A DNA stretch of 64,000 nucleotides from Halodesulfovibrio aestuarii (lineage in GTDB: Bacteria; Desulfobacterota; Desulfovibrionia; Desulfovibrionales; Desulfovibrionaceae): NCBI RefSeq assembly GCF_050571805.1, contig NZ_CP192219.1, one strand, 5' to 3'. A program made the position numbers and the translations under genes. The notes beneath the pieces are model-generated. The model saw only the letters and a list, made by a program, of their open reading frames with translations. It was not told the origin of the DNA and made no database searches. Every line of letters begins with the position of its first letter. The first letter of the stretch is position 1. Positions 9,180 to 17,232 of the stretch are shown one piece after another.

Positions 9180-9232
9180 AAAAAAGCCAAGATCGAAGCA
9201 TACATAGATGTATGTGGGAATTTGGCTTTTTT
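9180..9232. terminator. Bidirectional terminator-like hairpin in the argF upstream gap
   Basis: AAAAAAGCCAA / TTGGCTTTTTT stem with an internal CATACA-TAGA-TGTATG hairpin. It lies in the 542-base gap between divergent argF and the UPF0280 gene, where no recognised gene ends. It may end an unannotated small transcript on either strand, or act in the argF leader. Nothing else in 9055-9596 was recognised. Confidence 0.55.
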
Positions 9233-9596
9233 GCAGCAACACCAGCTCGCCTTAACGGAGCTTCAACCTCTTGGAAACAAAGCCCCTTAAGATGTGTTGC
9301 AATATGCGGGTTTATTTTCAATCTGGAGATCCTTGCCGAAAATAACCTGAAGCCGGCAGTTTAGGCTTATTAGCCAATATTGTAAACCCAATGAGTGCGG
9401 ATTTCTCATGGAATATCCACGGAAAATGCTGTTTACAGCACAGCCCGACGCTACATTAACCGGAACGCGCACAAACGCTGAACATTGAGCACAGATATAT
9501 GCTTCAATACGCCTCTATCCTTCATCACTCCTTATGCAACCGTTTCCATTACAGTGTAGAGTTGCAAAATAGTGACTGCACCGGTATAGAATAACA

Positions 9597-10343
9597 ATGA
9601 GCACAAAAGCATACAGCAATCCTTTACGACACTATCGGCAACAGTATACTCGGCACGACGATGAGCTGGCCTTTCAGGTTCTTGTCGAAGAGACAGATCT
9701 GCATGTAACCGCATGCAAGAACCTGTCTCTGGAGATAGCCGCGTATGTATCTGAACTACGCGGTATACTGAAATCCTACATCACGTTTCACCCCGAGTTT
9801 TTAGAAAGTTATTCGCCTGTTGAAGTTCCGGCACACGCAGCACTCATCATTAAGCGCATGGCAGAATCTGCCAGCATTGCTAATGTTGGGCCTATGGCAG
9901 CGGTGGCGGGCACTATCTCACAAATGGTGTGCGAAAAATTTGCATACCAAAGTACCGAGCTCATTGTTGAGAACGGGGGCGATGTGTACATGCTTTCTTC
10001 CAAACCAAGAATTGCAGGTCTCTTACCAGACCCGAACAGCGATGCCACGATCGGCATTAAACTGGATGATACAGACTTCCCTGTGGGCATCTGTGCCTCA
10101 TCCGCAACCATCGGTCATTCTGTCAGCTTAGGTTCCGGTGAACTGGTTGCAGTCCGATCCAAAAATGGAAGTCTTGCAGACGCCTGTGCAACATCACTTT
10201 GCAATATGCTCAAACTTCCCGGCGATGTTGAGCGTGTGACAGAAGAAGCCGCACGATTGCAGCAGTATGGCATCGAAGGCGTTTTTGCCCAATGCGGTGA
10301 CAAAGTCAGCGTATGGGGAAAAATGGAGCTAGCCGTTGTTTAA
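9597..10343 (+). CDS. UPF0280 family protein, ApbE-related fold
   Basis: A 248-residue protein matching the UPF0280 family, a group structurally related to the FMN transferase ApbE. It shows the family hallmarks: an N-terminal RHYRQQY block (~12-18), an Ala/Gly-rich PMAAVAGTISQ segment (~99-109), the IVENGGDVYM motif (~122-131), and a CASSATIGHSVSLGSG stretch (~165-180). The Asp and Glu residues in ENGGD are those that would bind Mg-FAD in ApbE. The biochemical role of UPF0280 is not established. The start has only a weak ribosome binding site. It stands alone before the photolyase gene. Confidence 0.85.
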   Translation: MSTKAYSNPLRHYRQQYTRHDDELAFQVLVEETDLHVTACKNLSLEIAAYVSELRGILKSYITFHPEFLESYSPVEVPAHAALIIKRMAESASIANVGPMAAVAGTISQMVCEKFAYQSTELIVENGGDVYMLSSKPRIAGLLPDPNSDATIGIKLDDTDFPVGICASSATIGHSVSLGSGELVAVRSKNGSLADACATSLCNMLKLPGDVERVTEEAARLQQYGIEGVFAQCGDKVSVWGKMELAVV

Positions 10344-10457
10344 TATTGATTAAACACAACCAACCAACGCAATTGCTGAATCTCGCATATCAACAAATCC
10401 CCGTCATAATGGAAGTAAAATAGAAGACCTGCTACACTGCTTCCATGAGGTGTTGAT

Positions 10458-11957
10458 ATGCGAGAAGCAGCAGTTATCTTTCCCCACCAGCTTTTTTTGA
10501 ACCATCCTGCAGTGACGCAGAACCGTCCTGTCTTTTTGCTGGAAGAACAACTTATGTTCGGCGACTACCGCTGGCAAAAGAACTTCCACAGACAAAAGCT
10601 GATGCTTCATCGAGCCAGCCTGAAAGCCTATGAACACCATCTGCAACAGGCAGGGCATACCACCACATATATCCCCCACTCTCCCTCACCGGATATGCAC
10701 AACCTGTTTGTGGCACTGGCAGATGCAAACATTACCCGCATATACATAGCCGCCCCTTCCGACTACTTACTGGAAAAACGACTTACACGCGGATGCAGCG
10801 CAAACAACATTACGCTGACTATAGAACCTACCCCTGCATTCTTTCTGCAAAAGAAGGAAGCCGAAGAACTTTTGGGAGACAAGCCGCGTCAATCATCATT
10901 CTATACAGCCCAACGCAAGGCACTGCAGGTTCTCTTAAAAGAAAACGGCAAGCCCGAAGGCGGAAAGTGGTCAATGGATGCCCAGAACCGCTATGCGTAT
11001 GACGGAGTTGTTCCTGTTCCTCCACCGCCGCCTGATGTGACGTCCGAGTTTGCCATGGAGGCACAGGCGCATGTTGCAGCTACCTACGCGGAGGCATTCG
11101 GAGCAGACGCGCCGCTGCTCTACCCCCATACACACGAACAGGCTCAGCAATGGCTTCATGATTTCATCAAGCACAAGCTGCCCCATTTCGGCATCTATCA
11201 GGATGCCATACTGCACGACTACGACTTTCTCTTCCACTCCCTGATCTCTCCAGCACTGAACATAGGACTGCTCAGTCCGCAACAGGTACTCAACGCTGTA
11301 CTGGACAAATGGAAAGAGGGAGATATTCCCCTGAATTCTATAGAAGGATTTGTGAGGCAGATCATCGGCTGGCGGGAATTTATGCACGCCACCTACTGCA
11401 AACTGGGGGTACAACAGCGGAATGCAAATTTTTTCAAACACACACGCCCCATCCCGCAATCATTCTACACAGGAACCACAGGCATCGTCCCGGTAGATAC
11501 CGTCATCAACAGAGTGTTGAAACACGGGTATTGCCATCATATTGAACGGCTTATGATTCTGGGAAATTTCATGCTGCTCTGCGAATTCGACCCCACGCAG
11601 GTGCACTTATGGTTTCTGGAGCTGTTTATAGACGCCTACGACTGGGTGATGGTTCCCAATGTATACGGCATGAGCCAGTATGCAGACGGAGGACTCATAA
11701 CGACCAAACCCTATATAAGCAGCAGCAATTACGTGCGCAAAATGAGCGATTTTCCTCAAGGGGACTGGTGTACCATATGGGACGGACTGTACTGGCGGTT
11801 TATTTATACGCACTATGAGCTGTTTGAAAACAACAATCGCACACGCCCTATGATCTGGGGATTGCAACGCATGGAAGAAGCGACGCTGCAAAAGCACCTT
11901 TCCGTGGCTGAAACCTATCTCGCCTCGCTACCGCCCGCTACTGACGGTTCGCGATAA
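10458..11957 (+). CDS. Cryptochrome/photolyase family protein of the PhrB (FeS-BCP) fold lacking the iron-sulfur cysteines
   Basis: A 499-residue flavoprotein of the bacterial photolyase-related (DUF523-type N-terminal, PhrB-like) branch, whose characterised members repair (6-4) photoproducts or act as photoreceptors. The N-terminal antenna domain (~1-130) leads into a helical FAD domain with HHIERLMILGNFMLLCEFDP (~361-380) and the DWVMVPNVYGMSQYADGG core (~396-413). In PhrB a [4Fe-4S] cluster is held by four cysteines, three of them in a loop after the YxxRMSDY motif. Here that loop is YVRKMSDFPQGDWCTIWDG (~425-443) with a single Cys and no CxxC, so the cluster is almost certainly absent. 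The gene overlaps the convergent EamA gene by 20 bases. Confidence 0.85.
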   Translation: MREAAVIFPHQLFLNHPAVTQNRPVFLLEEQLMFGDYRWQKNFHRQKLMLHRASLKAYEHHLQQAGHTTTYIPHSPSPDMHNLFVALADANITRIYIAAPSDYLLEKRLTRGCSANNITLTIEPTPAFFLQKKEAEELLGDKPRQSSFYTAQRKALQVLLKENGKPEGGKWSMDAQNRYAYDGVVPVPPPPPDVTSEFAMEAQAHVAATYAEAFGADAPLLYPHTHEQAQQWLHDFIKHKLPHFGIYQDAILHDYDFLFHSLISPALNIGLLSPQQVLNAVLDKWKEGDIPLNSIEGFVRQIIGWREFMHATYCKLGVQQRNANFFKHTRPIPQSFYTGTTGIVPVDTVINRVLKHGYCHHIERLMILGNFMLLCEFDPTQVHLWFLELFIDAYDWVMVPNVYGMSQYADGGLITTKPYISSSNYVRKMSDFPQGDWCTIWDGLYWRFIYTHYELFENNNRTRPMIWGLQRMEEATLQKHLSVAETYLASLPPATDGSR

Positions 11958-12834
11958 AAATACCGCACACAATCAGGAGGCCGGAAACCCCGTGCACCCA
12001 TGTGACAGCCTCACCTAAAATAAGCCATGCCTCAAGACCACAGAAAAGCGGTAAACTGTAATACACTATCCCCGCCTTAGACGGGCCTATGCTGGCAATG
12101 GCGTAGTTCCAGAACAGATAGGACAGAAGTGATGCACCGACACCGATATACAGGATCGCCCCCATAACGTGTGGTGCGGGCATGACTGGCGGTGCGTATG
12201 TCCATTCCCACAATACCCACGGAAGAAGCATAATCCAGCCGAGAATAAAGTTTGCACCAAGATATGCTGTAGGCAACAGCGCCACCGGCTTGCGTCGGAC
12301 TAGTATTGTGTAGACTGCAAAAATAAGCGTGGCGAACAGCATCAACAGATCGCCTTCATTAAACTGCAATTGCAGTAATAAACCAAGATCACCGCGGGTT
12401 GTGAGCAGCACAACACCGCATATAGAAAGCACAACACCACACAGACGGGCGAGCGTAATTCGATCCTTTAAAAAAATATGCGCGAGAATGATAATGAAAA
12501 CCGGAGAAAAAATGGCAATCAACGACAGGTTCAATGCGGTTGTCTTATGCCCTGCAATATAAATTAATGTGTTAAAGACTGTAACACCAAGAAATGCAGT
12601 AGGGACTAAGTGACGCAAACTTGCAAGCAACTCTGCACGCTGGCGGTACAATGCAGTCATTGCAAACGGCAGCAACACAACCGTTGCGGTTGTCCAGCGA
12701 CAAAAAGCAAGAGTAACAGGAGCGATCTCACTTGATAATCCACGAGCAACAATAAAGTTGCCGGACCAGATAACAGTCGCCATCAACGCAAACAGGCATC
12801 CACCATAACGGGCAAGCTGAGAAGGCAAATTCAT
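11938..12834 (-). CDS. EamA/DMT superfamily transporter
   Basis: About 298 residues with ten predicted transmembrane helices in two EamA repeats (residues ~10-140 and ~150-290), the usual organisation of 10-TM drug/metabolite exporters such as RhaT, YdcZ or YedA relatives. The first repeat has the typical WSGNFIVARGL start and the second an AxxSYLFWNYAIASIGPSKAG segment. Substrate cannot be predicted. The frame extends upstream to a TTG at 12870, but the ATG at 12834 gives the canonical EamA N-terminus and is preferred. Convergent with the photolyase gene. Confidence 0.88.
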   Translation of the reverse strand: MNLPSQLARYGGCLFALMATVIWSGNFIVARGLSSEIAPVTLAFCRWTTATVVLLPFAMTALYRQRAELLASLRHLVPTAFLGVTVFNTLIYIAGHKTTALNLSLIAIFSPVFIIILAHIFLKDRITLARLCGVVLSICGVVLLTTRGDLGLLLQLQFNEGDLLMLFATLIFAVYTILVRRKPVALLPTAYLGANFILGWIMLLPWVLWEWTYAPPVMPAPHVMGAILYIGVGASLLSYLFWNYAIASIGPSKAGIVYYSLPLFCGLEAWLILGEAVTWVHGVSGLLIVCGIFIANRQ

Positions 12835-13139
12835 TCTATTCTCATTTTTAAAGCAGGTTAACAGGTACAAGAATTACTCAGTAAGGTAGTGAGTTACATA
12901 AAGCAAGCTCATTCCATAGCGGCTACCCATACGAATTGAATCACCTAATCAGATCATTCGATTTGTTCTCTCTACACAGATACGCTATCAGGGAAAAATC
13001 TATCTCAGGAAACTACTGAATGCAGTATTACGTCATCAACGCTGCATTCTGAAAAAAAAGATGACTCCGGACAATGAAGTTCTTTTTTCTGCAAAACGGG
13101 TTGCTGAACCAATAAGGCTTTGTTGTATGTTCAGGCTAT

Positions 13140-13355
13140 AAGATTCTCCAAAACAAATTTTCTGACAAAGGTTGGCATATCTGGCGTAGTAATACCGATC
13201 CCCGCATCTTACTTACCCCCCCTGTAAGATCGAGGCCAACCACACGCACCTTGTGGTGTCAAACGGCCCCACCGTATCGACCATACTTGACAGCACAAGA
13301 TGCTTCAGAAGCCAGAATCACACAAGCCGAACCGCAGGTGAAATTCTGGCTTTTG
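13140..13355 (+). ncRNA. Candidate small RNA ending in a terminator hairpin
   Basis: In the ~735-base gap between the EamA and TDT genes no convincing protein frame exists. The plus strand has a TATAAG -10-like box (~13137-13142), then a hairpin ATCTTAC / GTAAGAT (~13207-13231), another around CCACA / TGTGG (~13240-13257), and finally AAGCCAGAAT / ATTCTGGCTT (13309-13352) followed by TTTTGTTAT, a credible terminator. The terminator is well supported; that a stable RNA is made is inference. The -35 region is poor. Confidence 0.3.
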
Positions 13356-13568
13356 TTATATACCTATGCAAAGGAAATTCTAAACCCAAACGCTGCCCAC
13401 CTTTTTTCTAAAGAAAAAAGTATTGAATATACAGCTTGTTAAAAAAGCTAACAATCGTTCCCAGATATACATTCAATTCAATTTACCAAAAAATTAAAAA
13501 CATTAAACTATACTACATTTTAAATTATTCCTATAAGGCCTCACACATTCACTACAAAAGAGGTCGCA

Positions 13569-14597
13569 ATGAACCACCCTAAATCTATTATTCGAGTCGC
13601 TGATATTCCTACTCCTACTGCCGGTCTTGCTCTGGGTATTGCCAGCCTTGGTTGGTGTTGGGAAAACGCAGCACCGTTTCACGGATACGCACAGTCAACA
13701 GGCGCAGCTATTGCTGCCGTATTGCTCATCGCGCTTCTTGCCCGTTTTGTTTTTTACCCTAAAACGTTGCTTAGCGATCTTTCTCACCATGTTCTTGGTA
13801 GCGTTGCACCAACGTTTGCCATGGCAACTATGGTTATTTCCAACACCGTTTCAAAAGTTGCTCCGTTAGCCGGCGAAACCCTTTGGGTTGCTGCTGTCGG
13901 AATTCACCTTATATTCCTTGCGATATTTATTTTCCACCAGATCAACGACTTTTCCTTGCATAAAATGGTTCCAAGCTGGTTTGTGCCACCTGTAGGTATT
14001 ATCGTAGCAAACGTAAGTTTTGCAGGAACTCACTTTTACACCTTTGCAACATTATTGCTGTACTTCGGAATGATTGCATACGCCATCATGCTGCCGGTCA
14101 TGATCTATCGCTTCATGTTCTGCAACGAAATTGCAGACGCAGCGAAACCGACTATTGCAATTATGGCAGCACCTGCAAGCCTCTCTCTTGCTGGCTACCT
14201 GTCTATGACACGCACCCCTTCAGCTCTTATTATTGCGCTGTTGCTCGGCATTGCGGTACTCATGACGTTTGTACTCTATGTCGCATTTACAAAGCTTCTT
14301 CGGCTTCCATTCAGTCCGGCCTACGCATCCTTCACATTTCCACTCGTAATCGGGTCAACAGCACTATATAAAGTCAGTGCATGGATGAACACTCAAGGAT
14401 GGCAGCAGGAAGTAGTAAAACAGGTTTCAACCCTTGCAACGTTTGAACTGTACATCGCAACAATAATTGTTAGCTATGTCGCTATCCGCTTTATGCTCTT
14501 TTTCTTTCCGATGGGAGCAATTATGCCCCTCTTCAATAAAGAACATTTCGTTTTCAAAACTGTTTCTACCTTGCAAACACGACGCAGAGTTGCTTAG
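13569..14597 (+). CDS. TDT family (TehA/SLAC1-like) transporter
   Basis: A 342-residue membrane protein with ten predicted helices and the tellurite-resistance/dicarboxylate transporter (TDT) pattern. It opens with PTPTAGLALGIASLG (residues ~14-28) and later has VPPVGIIVANVSF (~141-153) and FTFPLVIGSTALYK (~257-270). Family members include the TehA anion channel, malate permeases and sulfite efflux proteins, so the substrate is uncertain; sulfite or a dicarboxylate would suit a sulfate reducer. An AAAAGAGG ribosome binding site precedes the ATG. Monocistronic with its own terminator. Confidence 0.88.
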   Translation: MNHPKSIIRVADIPTPTAGLALGIASLGWCWENAAPFHGYAQSTGAAIAAVLLIALLARFVFYPKTLLSDLSHHVLGSVAPTFAMATMVISNTVSKVAPLAGETLWVAAVGIHLIFLAIFIFHQINDFSLHKMVPSWFVPPVGIIVANVSFAGTHFYTFATLLLYFGMIAYAIMLPVMIYRFMFCNEIADAAKPTIAIMAAPASLSLAGYLSMTRTPSALIIALLLGIAVLMTFVLYVAFTKLLRLPFSPAYASFTFPLVIGSTALYKVSAWMNTQGWQQEVVKQVSTLATFELYIATIIVSYVAIRFMLFFFPMGAIMPLFNKEHFVFKTVSTLQTRRRVA

Positions 14598-14630
14598 CAA
14601 CGCTGCACACAAACACAAAATTGCAACACC

Positions 14631-14682
14631 AAAAAAGCCAACCCCGATATATGCACTGCATGTTAGGAATTGGCTTTTTTTA
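14631..14682 (+). terminator. Terminator after the TDT transporter gene
   Basis: An AAAAAAGCCAA / TTGGCTTTTTTT stem with an inner ATGCACTGCAT hairpin, of the same style as the hairpins at 9180-9232 and 13309-13352. Confidence 0.85.
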
Positions 14683-14885
14683 TAGATTAGAAACAATACA
14701 GGCCATGTTAGTGACACTTTAAAAGATAAGTTCTAGTAAAATTTTTCTATATACAACGATTTGTCATAGCAGATTTTATTAAAACGGCTCACTTTGTCTA
14801 TATCTGCCTACGTCCCCTTTACATTCTCACTTCATATCATTACAAATTTTGCAAACACAACCTCTTAGGAAAAGGTATTTACTTT

Positions 14886-15182
14886 ATGCGTATCCTTAGC
14901 AAATGTGAACAGACTATTAAAAATGTATTAAAAGACAGCCCATACTGTGAAAAATACGTATGGGAAGAAGAAACTGCCGTTCCTAGAGAACAAAGTGCGG
15001 AATTAAACCGTGCCGACGGTATGGCTATGACTGTATTTATTGCTGAAATTCTGCAGGATAACAACGCCCCGTGCGTTGAAGAAGTCATCGGACTGTTGGA
15101 AGATTTTGTTCACGAATGCACCGCAACCGAAAAAAATGCCCTGCTGGTTGAATTAAGCAACGCGCTCAACAACGCCTGCTAA
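14886..15182 (+). CDS. Small hypothetical protein
   Basis: A 98-residue soluble, acidic protein rich in Glu, Asn and Cys (four cysteines, none in CxxC spacing), mostly helical by composition. A spaced AGGAAAAGG site and a clean frame in a region with Desulfovibrio-like codon use support a real gene. I do not recognise the family. It lies between the TDT transporter and a small zinc-ribbon-like gene, with ~180 bases of empty sequence after it. Confidence 0.6.
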   Translation: MRILSKCEQTIKNVLKDSPYCEKYVWEEETAVPREQSAELNRADGMAMTVFIAEILQDNNAPCVEEVIGLLEDFVHECTATEKNALLVELSNALNNAC

Positions 15183-15360
15183 CACCACAAAGGCTGTGGG
15201 CGGCGCATCGCGGCTGCTCGTCATTACATATGAGTCTGAACAGGATGCAGTGCAAGCCTCGCTGTAGTACCCGTTGACTTGCATTTTTCATCCCCCTATT
15301 AGGAACGTTCACGTTTATACAAACAAGCCACAAGGCTCTTACCATAAAGCGAGAATATTC

Positions 15361-15594
15361 ATGAACGGATGCCGTAGATGTAATGATAATAAAATGTTAA
15401 ACTACTACTGCGAAAAATGTGGCATGCTCGGATTTTCCAAAGGCCCTAACGGAGCATGGGTTGCCAACACTGGCGACGTAGTAAAAGTTGTTCAAGCTGG
15501 CGGAATTAAAAACGGCTGCCCTACATGCAGCAGTACAGTAACCGAACGCGAAGAAAACTTCTGCGTATGGTGTAAGCCGGAAGAAACCAACTAG
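15361..15594 (+). CDS. Small protein with four CxxC knuckles (zinc-ribbon-like)
   Basis: A 77-residue protein with four paired cysteine motifs: CRRC (4-7), CEKC (17-20), CPTC (53-56) and CVWC (~69-72). They are arranged as two zinc-ribbon halves around a Gly-rich central strand (GFSKGPNGAWVANTGDVVKVVQAGG). It probably binds one or two Zn ions; partner unknown. The frame is open back to an ATG at 15274, but that extension lacks a ribosome binding site and looks random, so the ATG at 15361 (with an upstream GCGAGA) is preferred. Confidence 0.65.
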   Translation: MNGCRRCNDNKMLNYYCEKCGMLGFSKGPNGAWVANTGDVVKVVQAGGIKNGCPTCSSTVTEREENFCVWCKPEETN

Positions 15595-15608
15595 GATTGC
15601 TATACAAT

Positions 15609-15643
15609 AAAAGCCCCGCACAGTTCGCTGTACGGGGCTTTTA
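15609..15643. terminator. Bidirectional terminator with a UUCG tetraloop
   Basis: AAAAGCCCCGCACAG-TTCG-CTGTACGGGGCTTTT: a 15-bp stem with one mismatch closed by an extra-stable C(UUCG)G loop. It serves both the zinc-ribbon gene (+) and the MFS gene (-). Confidence 0.95.
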
Positions 15644-15655
15644 TTATGCTGTTTA

Positions 15656-16807
15656 CTAGGCTTTTTGATGCTTTTTACGCAGAAAGAACAACGCCACAAG
15701 AGGGATCATAGCGGAAGCAATACCCATTTCCCCTATGACTAACGGTTTGCTGGCCCAGTCAAAGGAAATAAACTGCATCGCGAGTGCCCCGAGGATGAAG
15801 TACGTAAACGTGAGAAGGGACGAAGCGGTTCCCACGTCGGTATCTACGGTTTCCAAGATCATATGGTTACTCACCGGACGACTAACCCCCATGGAAAACG
15901 TCATCATGAACATCGTAACAGCAAAGCCCGTAATCGTATTACAGAAAAAGCACAGGGCAATACTCGACAACAGGATGCCGGTAAGGGAACTCCGTAAAAT
16001 CTCCATAGATGTCATATCGACACACAAACGGGAACAAAGCAACGATCCCAGCATAAAGCCGAAGGCGTTGCCCCCGAACAGCAACGCGTACTGCTGTTCG
16101 GTAAGTCCGAATGACACAATATAAATATCTGCGGAACCTGCAAGAAATGCATAGAAGCCTATTCCCATAAAGGAAAAGGTGAAGCAACTTAACGAGAACT
16201 GCATATTCGACAACACAGCGGCATAGCGGGAAATTACCTTCCACACAGAACCACGTATTTTCTCAAACTCAGGCTCTTTAAAGGTAAGTGTTCCGTACAT
16301 TGCCAGCGTTGCAAGCACCGCCTGACATATAAAAATCCAGTTCCATGAAGTATATTTCAAAACGACACTACCAAACAATGGAGCCAGCATCGGGCACAGC
16401 GGAATAATAACCCCGATGTATGCCAATACCTTCTGACGTTCAACGCCCGTATAGACATCCTTTGCCAGAGCCATGGCAAGTGCTGAAGCTGACGCCGCTC
16501 CTGCTGCCTGAACAATACGGGCAGCCACAAGCAGCCAGATGCTCTGAGCCAAAGCACACAGAATACATCCGACAATATAGAGGGTAATGCCCCCCAGTAA
16601 GACTGGCCGTCTACCTACGCGGTCTGACAACGGCCCGTAGACCAACAGGAAAAAACTGAAAAACACAAAGAAAAGTACCAGCGACAAGTTTGCGGTAGCT
16701 AACGGGATCCCCATCTGTTCCTGAATAATAGGCAACGCAGGAAGATACATATCCGTAGAAAGCGCTGGAAACGCTGCAAGCAACGTAATAAAAACAAAAT
16801 TAGACAT
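15656..16807 (-). CDS. Bcr/CflA family multidrug efflux MFS transporter
   Basis: About 383 residues with twelve predicted helices. It carries the DHA1 motif D in helix 1 (FPALSTDMYLPALPIIQ, ~13-29), motif A (GPLSDRVGRRPVLLGG, ~60-75) between helices 2 and 3, and motif C-like glycines in helix 5. These are characteristic of Bcr/CflA proton antiporters that export drugs, sulfonamides or metabolites such as cysteine. The frame continues upstream to a TTG at 16825, but the ATG at 16807 has a GGAAAG site and a normal MFS N-terminus. Confidence 0.9.
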   Translation of the reverse strand: MSNFVFITLLAAFPALSTDMYLPALPIIQEQMGIPLATANLSLVLFFVFFSFFLLVYGPLSDRVGRRPVLLGGITLYIVGCILCALAQSIWLLVAARIVQAAGAASASALAMALAKDVYTGVERQKVLAYIGVIIPLCPMLAPLFGSVVLKYTSWNWIFICQAVLATLAMYGTLTFKEPEFEKIRGSVWKVISRYAAVLSNMQFSLSCFTFSFMGIGFYAFLAGSADIYIVSFGLTEQQYALLFGGNAFGFMLGSLLCSRLCVDMTSMEILRSSLTGILLSSIALCFFCNTITGFAVTMFMMTFSMGVSRPVSNHMILETVDTDVGTASSLLTFTYFILGALAMQFISFDWASKPLVIGEMGIASAMIPLVALFFLRKKHQKA

Positions 16808-16957
16808 ATCTTTCCATGTACCCAAAGTTCAAATTACTACTAACCCACATGCAGGTCTTATTGCTGACGCTGCAAAAAAAATATGTCCTGCACAATAAGT
16901 ACAGGACCACTAAACATATCTTACCGCACTCGCCCCCGGAAAAAAGAGGGCTTGCGA

Positions 16958-17065
16958 CTATAAGCCGTTCTTAACACAATACACAAAGATACCAATACCT
17001 GCAGCAACGCCGGAAAGCATAATTACCCAGGCAAGCTTAGTGTAAAAAGGATCATTTTCTTTCAT
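16958..17065 (-). CDS. Small single-span membrane protein (35 aa)
   Basis: The minus strand encodes a 35-residue peptide starting MKENDPFYTKLAW, with one ~19-residue hydrophobic helix (LAWVIMLSGVAAGIGIFVYC) and a VKNGL tail. This is the layout of small accessory subunits of membrane transporters. An AAAGG site lies about 13 bases upstream. It is the last gene after modA-modB and the RNase H-like gene. I cannot name a family. It may be a genuine small membrane protein or a chance frame; the charge-helix-charge layout favours a real gene. Confidence 0.45.
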   Translation of the reverse strand: MKENDPFYTKLAWVIMLSGVAAGIGIFVYCVKNGL

Positions 17066-17082
17066 TGTGATGTTTATACCTT

Positions 17083-17232
17083 TTAGTAAAGAGCGCCGCC
17101 AATATAAACTGACTTTTTACGTATACTTTCGTACACCATTCTGATGAGGCACTCATACCCGCCACTGTGCATTATGTACACTGCAAAGGCTGCCGCAAAC
17201 CAAATTATCAGCGTATTATTGTTAGACCACTC
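17083..17232 (-). other. 49-codon open frame directly after, and in frame with, the TAG stop of the RNase H-like gene
   Basis: Downstream of the TAG at 17233-17235 the same frame stays open for 49 codons to a TAA at 17083. It encodes a hydrophobic segment (TLIIWFAAAFAVYIM) followed by a basic amphipathic tail (SIRKKSVYIGGALY). There is no ATG at its beginning. It could be a stop-codon readthrough extension, a small gene with a non-canonical start, a decayed gene remnant, or chance. Confidence 0.2.

Noticed and set aside
9098..9364. 88-codon plus-strand frame upstream of argF
   Set aside because: It crosses the strong hairpin at 9180-9232, has no ribosome binding site and no protein-like pattern.
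13251..13442. 63-codon plus-strand frame between the EamA and TDT genes
   Set aside because: No ribosome binding site, random-looking composition, and it runs straight through a good terminator hairpin at 13309-13352.
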